Source: Paramacrobiotus richtersi
Lineage: Eukaryota > Tardigrada > Eutardigrada > Parachela > Macrobiotidae
DNA: 39,020 nt
Direction of reading: 5' to 3'
Assembly (NCBI GenBank): GCA_034698045.1
Contig: JAQGAU010000126.1
Span: 1 to 39,020, forward strand
Part shown: positions 21,001-31,519 of the stretch, one piece after another
Position numbering within the stretch: position 1 is the stretch's first letter
How the letters are laid out: every line of letters begins with the position of its first letter
Translations under genes and position numbers: made by a program
Notes under the pieces: model-generated
Database searches by the model: none
The model's input: only the letters and a program-made list of their open reading frames with translations
Told to the model about the DNA's origin: nothing

Positions 21001-23780
21001 GTCTCTGTTCTTGCTAAAAAATTGTTTAGCGATCCCAAAGCTCCTGTATCTCCTCAGAACTGCTGAATGCTGGAGGCATGATCACGAGCTCCGGCAATTC
21101 GACCAAATGATTCGCAGCAAGGCGGAGGCTATTACCAACGTAAAGATGTCGGGAAAAGTGTGGAAACAAGCGTCTTTGCCCTTGAAATTTGGTGGACTGG
21201 GACTCGTCCAGGCGGCCGATATCGCTCTTCCGGCATACATCGCGTCGTTGACTGCAGCCTCAGAATGCATTCGCATCATCATTCGTGACCTGAATACCAC
21301 CTCGTTGACTTCGGGTGTCGTGCAGGCATGGACCGACCGAACCGGCTTAGAGCCTCCTCCGCCAGAACTCCAAATGCACCAAGCGGTGTGGACGGACGTG
21401 CAGTTTTCCAGTGTCCTGAACAGTATGATGGAGTCCGCCGACGTAATTACCTCTTCACGTTTGTTGGCCGCTTCCTCATCTGAATCTCGAGCCTGGTTGT
21501 CAGCATTGCCTGTCGCAACATTTGGAAACCTTCTGGAGGACTCCCACCTCAGAATTGCAGTAGCTATCCGCCTAGGCGCAGAAATTTGTAAGGGACACAG
21601 GTGCAGATGCAAAGCGGAAGTTGACGTCTTCGGTCACCATGGGCTGAGTTGTAAACGTAGCAAAGGCCGCCACCCGAGGCACTCGGCACTGAATGACGTT
21701 GTTCGTCGCGCCCTAGTTTCGGCAAATGTTCCAGCAATACGGGAACCCCCCGGTCTGGACAGGGGCGATGGTAAGCGTCCGGATGGACTGACCCTGATGC
21801 CCTGGAAATCCGGCATGCCTCTCGTCTGGGATGTGACGGTTGCGGATACTTTTGCTGTTTCATACATAGCCCGTACCTCTTCAACCTGCGGAGCAGCCGC
21901 TGACCAGCGAGAGCGAGAAAAGGAAACGCGATACACCGCTCTCTCGGACCGCTATATAGTCCAACCAGTTGCCTTTGAGACGATGGGAAGTTGGGGGACG
22001 CAAGCAAAGTCGTTTTTAAAGGAACTTGGACGCAGAATCCGTGAGAACAATGGGAATCCTCGGACAATGGAATTCCTTCGTCAACGTATAAGTGTTGAAA
22101 TCCAGCGAGGGAATGGAATCTGCGTTTTGGGGACTGTTGACACAAGCAAGGAACTGGAAGACGTATTCCTGTGTTTTAACGTCTGACTGCAGTGATTGTT
22201 GTACGCAGTTTTCTTTAGCGTATCTCACTGGAATTGTTGTTTATGGTTTTGCGTGTTGTCGCTCGAGTGAAAAAGTCATGCTATTAAATTAATAAATTTC
22301 TAAGACGATGGGTGCACCATGTGTTTATGATAAAAATGCATTCTTCCGGTAACATTTGTTGACAACATACCTCGAACGCACGCCATGCCGGCTCCAAATA
22401 GACCTACGAAAGAACAGCGCACTGTAGAAAAACTGGAGCGAAAACAACCAAATGAGGACCAAATGGTTGAATGGATAAATAGTGTCAAGCTCGCGGACCT
22501 TCGTAAAATAACAGAAGCCGAACTGCCCTTCATCACAAAAGGGCCCTTTTCGCAACTTTTTGAGTTGTGCTTACGTGGAGGTGGGGTTTTCGGAAATTCT
22601 AAGAGAACCTTCAGTTCTAGACATACAATCCGTCTTTTAAGTTCCGCCTTATACAAACGTGTAGCAGTTTTTGTGCGGGCGACGTTATTCTGAAAGAACA
22701 TACAGTACTCTGGCAAGTCCGCATTTTAGAGAACAGATGCTTTGACTAAGGCCTGCATTAGCGCTGTTTCTTATCAGAGCGCTGAATGCGATCGTGTGAC
22801 AGTATGTTTGCAAATTCAAGATGCGCAGGCTGATAGCTTTTCTTGCTAATGAAAATTGAAGGTCATCATCATTAATCTTTCAGAAACGAACAGTGCGAAA
22901 GTTGTCTTGGTTTGGGTTTCAACGTCGCGCTACTTTACCTTCTTGTCCTTGAAACATCGATCCAGCATGTCGTCAACCGTAATCTTATTGCAGTAGGAGG
23001 TGTTGCAATACAAATATTTTGTGATCCGCTCCGGCTGTGAGGCATTTGACGCATCGAAGCACTCACGAGGATTGGCGCCTGGGAAGCCACCGTCGCGTAT
23101 GATTCTTCGAATCTTGTAGGTGCCGTCCCAGGTTTTACCATCGATCAAGTCCAGTCGGGTGAAGCAGTACGGCTGTTGAGGCAGCAACGGCATCATCGGA
23201 TCTCCATTCGCAGCTTTGTCCTTCGACGCTGAGTACGTGACGTACGTGGCCAGTGCGTCGACATCGCCTTTAACCTCTTCGGTGTTATAACACGTTGTTT
23301 TTCCGGAAGTTGACTCGTTCGTTGCAGATTTGTAGTAACGTTTTTTGCAATTTTTTGGGTCATAAGCGCAGTCAATTCTGTCGGATGTTGCAAGACCAAC
23401 TTCCGATGCCAAGTCCCGAGTCTTTCGTACCAGATTTCCAACGTTGCTACCTGGGTCTAGATCATAGGAGGGAGCAAACGGTGCTGACCTTGCGTACCTA
23501 GGAACTTCGGGCGGCTCTGTGCAAATCTCTCTTCCGTCTTTGACATAACACACGATTCTGTATTCGTGCTTTGTTCGTTGTACTTCACACTTGTAACAAG
23601 TGACAGCAGGATATGTCTGTTTGATGTTTGTGGTCGTGGAACCTAAATGCAAACAGAACTACGTGAAACCAAAATATACTCCAAAAAATTATGCAGGCCG
23701 TAATGTCCGAACATACTTTTGACCATGTATAAGATCAGGCAGATTTGCAGGAACCGTGAGCACTTAACTGTCATGCCCAT
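18095..23780 (-). CDS. Two-module (A+B) cysteine-rich, GPI-type protein (gene AB3), intron 3 holding a retrotransposon
   Basis: Minus-strand exons in coding order: 23780-23717, 23642-22939, 22403-22371, 19190-19033, 18977-18551, 18489-18436, 18360-18325 and 18217-18095 (1599 nt, 532 aa, phases consistent). Same eight-exon plan as the gene at 9261-12647. Signal peptide with core FLQICLILYMVK; module A (TCYKCEVQRT to YLYCNTSYCNK, DRCFKDKK) with RYAR|S; mini-exon VYLEPAWRAFE; hydrophobic exon (SAIGWLTVLALFSLVRG); module B (MCHTCGDPLKTG, KRWLERGCLYPGG, YCNNDPADAFLRKC); linkers; tail with CFVFGFPVVTATFLI. Intron 3 (19191-22370) contains the antisense non-LTR element, so the introns may splice around it. 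The exon 4 donor (GTAGAA) is weak, and reading through it gives TAG at 19031-19029. Function unknown. Confidence 0.82.
19218..19230 (+). repeat. Target-site duplication, left copy
   Basis: ATTTCTAAGACGA, identical to 22296-22308. The pair brackets the retrotransposon exactly. Confidence 0.85.
19231..22295 (+). mobile_element. Intact-looking non-LTR retrotransposon with restriction-like endonuclease
   Basis: 3065 bp between perfect 13-bp direct repeats. It has a short 5' leader (about 88 bp before the first in-frame ATG), one long ORF and a 109-bp 3' UTR ending TTAAATTAATAA, with no long poly(A). It lies in antisense in intron 3 of the minus-strand A+B gene. The perfect duplication and uninterrupted ORF indicate a recent insertion. 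Confidence 0.88.
19319..22186 (+). CDS. Retrotransposon polyprotein: zinc finger, reverse transcriptase, restriction-like endonuclease
   Basis: The first ATG in frame (19319) gives about 955 aa; an upstream stop at 19283 limits extension. An N-terminal zinc finger (CDLCG, HGLNKHRDKGRC) is near residue 11. Reverse-transcriptase motifs follow: SPGPDGL (about 240), KPGGGIRPIAVG (about 300), LKIDFRNAF (about 370), GVQQGDPLGP (about 423) and the catalytic YLDD (about 454). The C-terminal knuckle CRC then HHGLSC (about 760) precedes RPDG (about 820), WDVTV (about 837) and REKETRYTAL, which is the PD-D endonuclease signature of R2, R4, NeSL and CRE-type elements. It would copy its RNA onto a nicked chromosomal target in the nucleus. 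YLDD replaces the FADD usual in R2 and most non-LTR elements. The exact clade is not settled. Confidence 0.9.
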   Translation: MEEPEEPVELVCDLCGFLAKKLHGLNKHRDKGRCKKRQAENLRGQAQTAAPPNAPADESLADRLRRLRATNPVLPHVPVAARAACSEALADILDGCCDQNDEAAWSELLTFAPRVLTAPPSKRGKGPSLATSVKANLKGFAPVPRARAARPRKKKSNDEVLRKLVNSKLQDGNITGAVRLLTSEETIAPTTDETTALLKEKHPDAPADENLTHREQLPISPDVTEEELISALNSFATNSSPGPDGLRVAHLKDLLLYSQGNARNNLLRSLVSFTNHVLRNEIPPEARKVFFGANVVPFLKPGGGIRPIAVGCTLRRLTARIPCHRIRLRFGEMFRPVQYGFGTRYGSEIVAHAARAFLLKESPGVKVFLKIDFRNAFNSIRRDRLLDVVFDTIPEYYRFVHSAYGTPSTLFCGDNTTISSAAGVQQGDPLGPPLFCLLLNNLSQDLRADLSLWYLDDAAFGGDLGQIMDLFEKLQDGAAEVGLELNMSKCEVHVFGGTDAENMDTLGSFLEVYPEVQIVAPDGLVLLGSPLLPSGVVRSIREKLTALEVLINRLDILPAHQSLFLLKNCLAIPKLLYLLRTAECWRHDHELRQFDQMIRSKAEAITNVKMSGKVWKQASLPLKFGGLGLVQAADIALPAYIASLTAASECIRIIIRDLNTTSLTSGVVQAWTDRTGLEPPPPELQMHQAVWTDVQFSSVLNSMMESADVITSSRLLAASSSESRAWLSALPVATFGNLLEDSHLRIAVAIRLGAEICKGHRCRCKAEVDVFGHHGLSCKRSKGRHPRHSALNDVVRRALVSANVPAIREPPGLDRGDGKRPDGLTLMPWKSGMPLVWDVTVADTFAVSYIARTSSTCGAAADQREREKETRYTALSDRYIVQPVAFETMGSWGTQAKSFLKELGRRIRENNGNPRTMEFLRQRISVEIQRGNGICVLGTVDTSKELEDVFLCFNV
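22296..22308 (+). repeat. Target-site duplication, right copy
   Basis: ATTTCTAAGACGA, matching 19218-19230; marks the 3' end of the retrotransposon. Confidence 0.85.
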
Positions 23781-24320
23781 TTTGAGGCCGCTATTGTTTT
23801 GGTGTTATCGATATAAACATTTGGTATAAGCTCGTGATGTTATGGCAGCCCATTGTTAATCAGCACTTGCCATTGCTGGCTGCCGAGTTGCTTGGTGTGC
23901 TTTATTGGGGGTTAACTGTGTCATGCTGTCATTGTTGGATGTACTTGTTGTAAATTATGAACCATGTTATTCTCGAACACAGTCGTTTTCTGTAGAGTGG
24001 CAACAGACGATTACAGCAAAGAAAGTCCTTAACAGCAGCTTATACTCTTACTTTCTTCTTTACAAGTTACATAATAATACGAGGATTGATTTACATGGAT
24101 TACGCTGTAAATAGTTAGGAACTAACCAACCGAGTTTCCTCTTGCTAGTATTTTATTATGTTATAATAGTGCGAGCGCTATAATGGCAGTTCAAAGTTGT
24201 CACACAAAGAAGTCCGTCAAAAAGTGTTATTGTGCCCATACCCCTTTTGCTTACACCTATCCTTATTGCTGCTCCGAACTTTCAGCTGAAGTTTGAGTAC
24301 TTCAGGCGAATATCCTGAAA
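23781..24320. other. Intergenic region between divergent genes AB3 (-) and the gene at 24321 (+)
   Basis: A shared upstream region of 540 bp for two outward-transcribed genes. It holds a short retroelement tail (24090-24131). I could not identify a specific promoter motif. Confidence 0.5.
24090..24131 (+). mobile_element. Short 3'-tail fragment of the RNase-H-type non-LTR element
   Basis: CATGGATTACGCTGTAAATA followed by an ACTAACCAACC end matches 32921-32960 and the minus-strand copy at 13592-13632. A GAGGATT block just upstream (about 24081) also matches 32881, so this copy may carry an internal deletion. No clear target-site duplication found. Confidence 0.6.
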
Positions 24321-25922
24321 ATGTATACTGTATCAGTTCTCCTTGGTTTTGCATGGTTTGTAGCTTCGGGTATGTAATCGTATGTTGTAAACTCCCACAG
24401 ATGTTGCTACAGTACTGTACACTCGTACCTGCACTGCTTGTTGAACTCGTTAGGAGTTACGGCTGATAAAAAATCTGTTGACTGAAAGACACATGAGGCT
24501 ACATTTTTGCTGGTAATATGTGCAGTAGGTAACGACCAGTGACATTCTAGTAATCATGCAAACTTTTTCTTTTCAGGTTACGCCCTCACTTGCTACTACT
24601 GCAACATTTCAGTGGATTCGACTGGTGATAAGTTTTGTCCGGCATACGGAATCAGCAAACGTGACTTCAAACGAACCAAGTACAGCCGCGACAGTGCAAT
24701 GCAATTGTGACAGCGTGCGTTACCTACAGATTTCGAGGTCAGTGATCGTAAAAAGAGCTGGCTATGGTTTTGCTTATACAGGAGTCGAACGTTAAATGAG
24801 GATTAGTGATAAGTGTAAATAATCTGGAAACGAAAGATACCGAAAACATCCCACGAGCACATCTCCGAACTAACTAAGCTCTTTCCCATTTTGTGCAACT
24901 AATGTTCCTTAATTGTTAAATTAACGAATCAAATCTATTAAACAATTTAAATCTAGTCTGAAAGCGTTAAATTTGCATAACAACAGCTCGGTCCGCTTAG
25001 AGCTCTGAGACGTCACCCTATCAGGAATACAGAGCAACGCAGAGCCCATTGAGTGCGCTACCTTGTACCGGGTGAAACTGCTCCTATAAATTCATTCGGC
25101 AAAATGGTCGGATGGCCAGTGGGTTGGTGTCACTAGTGGACGCGAAACCTCGGGGAAGAAAATTTTTCGTTGGACAAGATTCACGCCGGGCGGTTTGTTT
25201 GTCTCCGGGCTGTTTTTTTCCGGTCACACATAGGCTTTCCTAGTCAGGATATGCGGTTTGCAAGTGCAGCATGGTCGCATCGGCGCGTTGTGTGTCTGAT
25301 CGGCTAAATGAATGAAATAAACTACCATAGCCTGTGATGTCACTTACTTCCGTTCCGCTTAGTGCAGTGCACAGCTGACCAGCCGGACCGTACGGAAGTG
25401 GCTGCTATTACGATGTCTGGTAAACTGCACCGGTAGCTACCACGCCTGCGCACCTTTTTCAGTCACAATGTTACCAAACAGAAAATTATGCAAACTTCTG
25501 AAATCAGTATGTGTACTGGAATCATGTGTACGTTATAGTTTAGTACGTATGATCTCTTCGTAATCATCTTAGGTTACACTATAAGCCCGGACCGAAAAAC
25601 CAATCGAACAGTAGAAACCGTCATTTTTGACTGCAACGACGAAGCTTGTGACAGCATAGCCAACGTTTGGGCGAACAAAGAAGGCAGTCCGGGAAAGAAT
25701 GTGGTTAAAAAAGACTCGTGTATAATATGTAAAGGGACGGACTGCAATAAACCCACTGGGGACATATTTGACGCCTACAAAAAGGAGTTTGGAGAACTAG
25801 CCCTTCCTGACGTGCCACCGGTTTCACTTCCGCCGAATTCCACCGCTTCGGCTTTGGCAGCAGTTTCCGGAGCCTTTACTGGCTGTTTCTCGCTATACCT
25901 TCTGTTGCCTTTTTTGTCGTAA
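24321..25922 (+). pseudogene. Three-finger (Ly6/uPAR-like) GPI-type gene with one frameshift
   Basis: Exon 1 is 24321-24369 (signal peptide MYTVSVLLGFAWFVASG). Exon 2 is 24577-24737 (YALTCYYCNIS, KFCPAYG). Exon 3 is 25573-25922 (CNDEACDSIANVW, then DSCIICKGTDCNK, linker, hydrophobic tail CFSLYLLLPFLS, TAA at 25920). The ending CxxCxxxxCN is the classic three-finger signature. Compared with the paralogue at 33460-34155, exon 2 lacks one base between about 24650 and 24690. The 5' part reads to a TGA at 24708, while the 3' part (QCNAIVTACVTYRFRG) is in another frame that joins exon 3 correctly. Everything else is intact, so this is a young pseudogene or a sequence error. AATAAA overlaps the stop (25921-25926). 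Confidence 0.68.
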
Positions 25923-27146
25923 TAAATTGGTAATTTGTGTGCTCGCGTCGATTTTGAAGGCATTATACAGTTTTTTGTCTGATACAGTTGTTAACGTTAA
26001 TGTGCTACATTCGTCCAGGAGGCGTCACGATTTCGCTCCTCATGGTTTTGTCATAACATCTGGCTTTTTAAGTGATGTTGTGATGTCTGGAATTTGAAAT
26101 GAAATAATCGGGAAAGCAATGCGCTGCGAAGTTGTCTTTGTTAACGCGTTTCTTTGGTGCGAAACCTTGTACCAAACGTAAGGCGCGTTGTTCTCAAAAA
26201 GCGAACTGTTGCAGTTAAAGGGTGTCACTACGAAAACCTACAACAGCCCTACGTAAATCTTCCACCAATATGATAACATCTACCGAAAGTTTAGACGACC
26301 CAAATCCAGAACGTTACGGCACGTCAGTGCGACGCAAAATTATCGTATTTATTCCATTGATGTATTAAACGAGCACCAAATAGCTTGTAATTGTCTTCCT
26401 ACTAACAGCTGGTTCATCCGGGCTATATACAGTAAAGGTAAGACGTTCGTCAGAGTCTCCGTCGTTTGGCACTAAACTTGATTGGCAAGGTTTTATGCCA
26501 CTGCTTGTGCTAAAGATTACTACGGCAGGAACATTACATTAATGTGTGGTCTTTCGGCACATGCATAATTGAGACAGTCCAGTTGTGGCCCTAATCAACA
26601 TATTACAACATTCGCCTAGTCACTATTAAAATTTACATAATATGTAAATTATACTCTTCTGTCTACACTGCTGGAAGTTTTGGTAAGCAGCAGCAATACC
26701 AATATGTTGTTTGAAAAACCAAAAGACATGTTTTAAGTGCTGAAGGTATGTTGTTTTTCGCTTGCCGAAATCGCATTCTCAGCACTAAGTTACAACTGAA
26801 ATTTCGCGCGAGCAGTGCATGTGCTACAGCAGAGCATACTCGGAGAAAAAGGTTTCTGCAGGCCAATAATTATTGGTGACATATTAGATTTTCCTGCTCC
26901 GAGTGCTGTTTTGGTTGGTTTCTATGGAAGCAGGACTCCATTAGCGGCGATAAGGGGGATCGAAATAATTACATTAGTACGGAAATACAGCAGTCGCGTA
27001 ATGGCGTAAGATGCATCAGTGGCCGCAACACTGATTTTCGCTTCCGAAACAGTGATATCTCAATATCAAATTATGGTTATTGTGGTATGAACCAGCTACC
27101 ATTCTTGGCTGCTTAGTTAGTACTACTTCAGGAAGTTCTGTTAAAA
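25923..27146. other. Intergenic region
   Basis: No gene or strong repeat seen. A perfect 19-bp AT-rich palindrome (ATTTACATAATATGTAAAT) lies near 26631; it is short enough to be chance. Confidence 0.45.
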
Positions 27147-30100
27147 ATGATCTTCAGGGTTCGTCAGGGTTTCCTGATGCTTTTCTTGTCAGGTAAGTGG
27201 TGGACAACTGATAAGTTAAGAGTAAGATAATTCAAAGACGAGGTCAGAAAGACCCACTGGGCTAAATGTACGCACAGAAGTAGTTTATCATTTTATGATT
27301 CAGGTCGTCGAAAAAATGACTCCATTGTTTTTTATCTGGCAGGAATTGTCTTACATCTCTTTCGCCTTACGTTCCGAGTAGTGGCCTTCAAAAGCTTGTT
27401 CTGCTCATACATATGTTTACACTGGGTTCGCCACGGTTAGGGAACAGTCCAGCGCATTCAGTAGTCTGCTACACTTGTTGCCACTAGTTAGACGATTGTA
27501 AACAGCAGATCACACACGTGCGGTGTTTGGTTCTGCATTTCATTTGCCCGTTTGTACGCGCAGTTACTGGCTGTTGCGCAATGAGACCGGAAAGGTTGAA
27601 CAGAGTTGCAGCCGTCAAAATTGGCAGTATCCTGTTTGTTTGAACGATATATCAATAAGTATTACGTACATATGATATGATTTTGAACAAGTTTTAGCCA
27701 GAAAAGCTGGCTGCGAAACGTTTTCGACGTTAGAATCATTGCCATCTTTATGGGCATTGGCTGATATATCACCGTTACTCAGGGCGGCATCCCTCTTGTG
27801 TTGAACGTTTTGATCATGTTGACCCGCCAATGTGCGCAGTTGGCGAGCATAAAATTTAATGGAGGTTTAACCCGAAGAAAAGCAATGCCCTAAAATTTTA
27901 TTTTCAGCACCTGTCTACTCATTGCTTTGCATCACCTGCAAGGCCACCGGTGACACCGTAGACTGTAGTTCCACTACCACCACAGACTGCAGCGGAACAG
28001 ACAAATTCTGCGGAGTTGGGTTTGATTCCAACAGTGAGTTAAAAACCTTTACTACCGATTAAAGTTGCTTAATACGGTGATCAAAATCGTTGTTTCAGTA
28101 TCGTACGTTTTCTCATTACAGAAAAAGTCTTCAAAACAGGATGTGGTATAGTACTTCCTGCTTACGGTAATCTGGCGCTGCCCGCCTGTGTCAATGCAAA
28201 AACAGGCGATGGCACGACATGGTTTTGGAATTGCATCTGTGACACTAGTTCCTGCAACAAAATAGTTCAGTATCCTAGTGGTAAGTTCGACTTATTATGG
28301 ATCAGTCTTCTGGCGATTGGACGGGCTGGATATTTAGCAGTCCATGAAGCAGCCTGTAAGAGATCAGAAAAATTCAGATAAGCTTTAATGTTTTACACGT
28401 ACATACAGTAATCATTCCAAATTTCCAAGCCAAGTTTTGTGACTTGGCTTTGTCTGCCGGCGCCAAGGTAAGTATATTTGCACGTGCACTGTTTTGCGAA
28501 ATATCCCTATTTACTCCGAAAGTCGACTTCTGCAAGTCATTAACAACACTCTACAGAACCGTCCCACCTGGCCGTGAACCAACTTGAACGATAGTTTCCT
28601 TTTCCGAATGCTACCATACTTTGCGTGCCTTTTTCCAGGTTGGGACGCGTGGAAGCTAGATGAAAAAGGTACGTGTATTATTAAACCGTGGGGTTTTAAA
28701 CCTGGGTCTTAGACTGTTGGCCCTGAGACTAGTACCTATAGTACGGTGCGTGGGAATTTTCGAGAATTAACGATAGCTGCTGCGCTGGTGTGTTGTTTGG
28801 TACATACTGGCACTTCCAAGATCTGTAAATTACCCGCAGCGATGGTGTATCCGTACAACAGAAACCTAGGCCTGAAGCGTAGTCCATTGTTTCATACCGA
28901 ATATCTTTAACGATAGGGTCAACGCGTTTTACCAGCAAAGTATGGAAGGACAGTCATTCTCAAACTGAGCAGAATCTCAAAATCTGCAGTTCTTTGGTCT
29001 GTTGCTCATATGAATTTTGCTGCCGTTTTCACAAAAGCAAGGAGGTGAAAGAATCTCATTTCTCAGAATATGAGGATGTAAATCTAGAGTTATCAGGCTG
29101 TGAACCAACAGTATATTCGTTACCTCGTCAACGCTAATCGTGCCCGCTGGCCGCTGAGTGCCATTTCTTCAGCGGGCCCGAAGTGCAGACTTGAAAGCCG
29201 AACTGTATCTACGCAGCATTGGGACAATGGTGTTATGTTAACCTGCATCGCAGGTAGACTTTCCTTGAAAATTCTGTCTGAAATCGCGAAAACGAAGATC
29301 GAGATGCAAGTCCAGAAGTCGATACTGTTCGTGGCCAATTCCACACGGACAGCGCCTTATGCAATAAATGTTGAAAAACTGTTGAGTGCACGCGAAATGT
29401 TATTCACATACAAAAAACGCTGAACCGCGATTTCTGAGTACTCGCTTAAGAATTAATAACGGTCGATTAATTATATCCCCTGTTTGTTATGCAACCGCTC
29501 CGAATTGTTCTAATATGGCTGGTTAGTGGTTCTACTGTTTATTTGAAAGAGTGTTCAACACCGAACCGTGTCGCGGGGCTTCTCTGTTAGTTGCAGACGA
29601 ATCGACGCTCACAATTCTTTTCTCTCGTAACTGCAATTACAAATATTCGTAGTAACTATCAAGTACATTAGTTTCTTCTTTATCGTTGTCGGCCCCAGCC
29701 AAAGTTTCGTCATACGACAGTAAAAATAATAAAATGTACTGACTTCTGAAGCGAATCTACGAAGACTTACGTACACGGTTTTTCACTGTAGGAATGACGC
29801 TGGTGTCCAAAGGAGCCAGTTCAGGAGCAGGTCCAGGAGCAAACACAACCAATTCAGGAGGAGGTAAGTGCCGATATTTCACACACAAATGACTTGTAGT
29901 CTTTTTGTCAAACGAAACCAGCAGCGCTCTCAGCGAGCTTGTCACCGACGGTGACCGACCTTAACATAAACACTCCTGTACTTGTCAACGCTGTCAAAAT
30001 TTCTTTTTGAAACCGGAATGAAGAATGTTGAGGCTTTTGCTGTAGTAAAACGTAACTACCTAATTACAAACCAACTGAAGCCTACTACTTTCAATTAAAC

Positions 30101-30687
30101 CGTGCTGTTAGTGCGGGGTACCCGGCATGTTTCACTAGAACTTTTACAAGTTCTAAAAGAAGTGGTTGAGGAGAATTTTGGTTCAGCGGCTTGTGTTTGA
30201 GCATCCTGCTTGAATCGCTTGCGTCTGCGCGTATGCTGGACCAAGCAAACCCAGCGGCGTTGCGATTTAATAATTCTGCCACTGGTAATGTTATTTCCGT
30301 CGAAGTTTCGATAATCCTTCCATTAGGAAACAAGCATGGATGCCGGATTCTGTAAGCGCCATCGACTGGCTAGTTTCTAGTCGACACTAATTTCTATACT
30401 GCAGAGCCTATAGCGTCTGTAGTTATCTCTAGATGTTCTTTATGCGCTTTCGAAGTCGCGCGTGGAGCTACGCCAATAACAGTCTGTGCAAATTATCCCA
30501 TGAGTTATGGTGCTTTCAAAAAACAAATAACGGAAACAAAAAATCCGCGGCCGGCCTGTTCCTAGTACAGAAGTTTTAATAGAATTGGTTTCTAGGTAAT
30601 TCGGCATCGGTTGCCGGTGTTCTGATGATGTCTTGCCCGGCCTTGCAAATGTACGTTGCTGGAATCCTCCGACACCTGGAAAATTAG
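27147..30687 (+). CDS. Three-finger (Ly6/uPAR-like) GPI-type protein, six exons
   Basis: Exons are 27147-27192, 27908-28033, 28122-28280, 28639-28668, 29792-29863 and 30596-30687. Every junction is phase 1 and the total is 525 nt (174 aa). Signal peptide with core GFLMLFLS. The cysteine-rich domain begins LLCITCKATGDTVDC and ends NCICDTSSCNK, the canonical CxCxxxxCN ending of the family. A short GWDAWKLDEK exon and a Gly/Ser/Ala linker (GASSGAGPGANTTNSGGG) lead to a weakly hydrophobic C-terminus (SVAGVLMMSCPALQMYVAGI) that could be a GPI tail. All-phase-1 introns make exons easy to add or skip. AATAAA near 30971 could be the poly(A) signal. Likely extracellular and lipid-anchored; ligand unknown. 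The last three small exons are less certain than the first three. Confidence 0.72.
28669..29791 (+). other. Intron 4 of the 27147-30687 gene
   Basis: 1.1 kb between GTACGT at 28669 and the acceptor CACTGTAG at 29784-29791. An open frame of about 107 codons at 29100-29423 resembles nothing I know and has no splice context. Intron 5 (29864-30595) likewise shows nothing recognisable. Confidence 0.5.
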
Positions 30688-31519
30688 CAAGATGCCGCTA
30701 ATGTCTTTTAATCCCCAGCTCTTGTAATCTTTCTTTACTGTATGTACTTCGAAAACCAGTTAGTAAGTTGCGATCTGGCGTAATGCATTGCTACTTCTAT
30801 CAGCTATGTGCATGGGTTTGAATACTGAACTGGAACGGATATCAAGCGCTCGGGATGTCCGCGCATTCTGCCTGCTTGTGACATGCAAGAAAAAAAGCTG
30901 ATCGATCAGACCGAATACTCCGATAAGAATTCAACGCTTCTCATTGCCTGCTGACGCGTGTAGTGATTCTTCGGAATAAAACATGTTTCTAACTAGGAGC
31001 AATATGTGATTTCTTTGTCATACTGTAAGGACTTTCTGCATAGTGTTATTGCATTGCACTGACTTCTTGCATAAGAATAACAGCTTTTTTCCTAAGACCC
31101 AAACCAATCGGGTGGGTTATCACTCAGTCCCCGAAGCATACGAAACGTTTAGCTTACGCAAGTTCCTTTGTGACAGTTCCGGGTAGTTCGCTAGTCTGAA
31201 TATTCACTGCTCGTAACCTTTACCTGTAAAGGTTATCTGTCTATGCCGAAGTCACAGTGGCTAGAAAAACACACTGAATAATACAAGCCGTTAAACAGCC
31301 CAGTTACCTTTTTCGTCAGACCACACGGTTAAATTATTGGTGCCCGTAATATGTATGTTGCGTCCAGTGGTCTACGGAATAAGCTATTATAGCTGGTCGG
31401 TTTGGTGCACCATCTCATCGTTGTGAGCGTTTGTTTCTCCACACGGGCGCATGCTTTTGTATGCGTGGCAACGAGCTTGGACTGGAAATTGCACTGGAAG
31501 GCAGGCAACTCTGAACGGT
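30688..31519. other. Intergenic region
   Basis: No gene recognised. It may contain unrecognisable 5' remains of the retroelement that becomes readable from about 31520. Confidence 0.4.

Noticed and set aside
21564..22145. Minus-strand open frames of 193 and 176 codons within the retrotransposon
   Set aside because: They are shadows of the RT/endonuclease ORF; composition and motifs support only the plus-strand frame.
22300..22716. Open frames on both strands (102 and 138 codons) between the retrotransposon and the A exon of AB3
   Set aside because: The interval is intron 2, mini-exon 3 and intron 3 of the minus-strand gene. Apart from the 11-codon exon (22371-22403) nothing there has support.
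26631..26649. 19-bp AT-rich perfect palindrome
   Set aside because: Too short and AT-rich to separate from chance; no flanking duplication.
29100..29423. 107-codon plus-strand frame inside an intron of the 27147-30687 gene
   Set aside because: It has no ATG at its start in the listed phase, no recognisable motif and no homologue in the window. Chance length is plausible.
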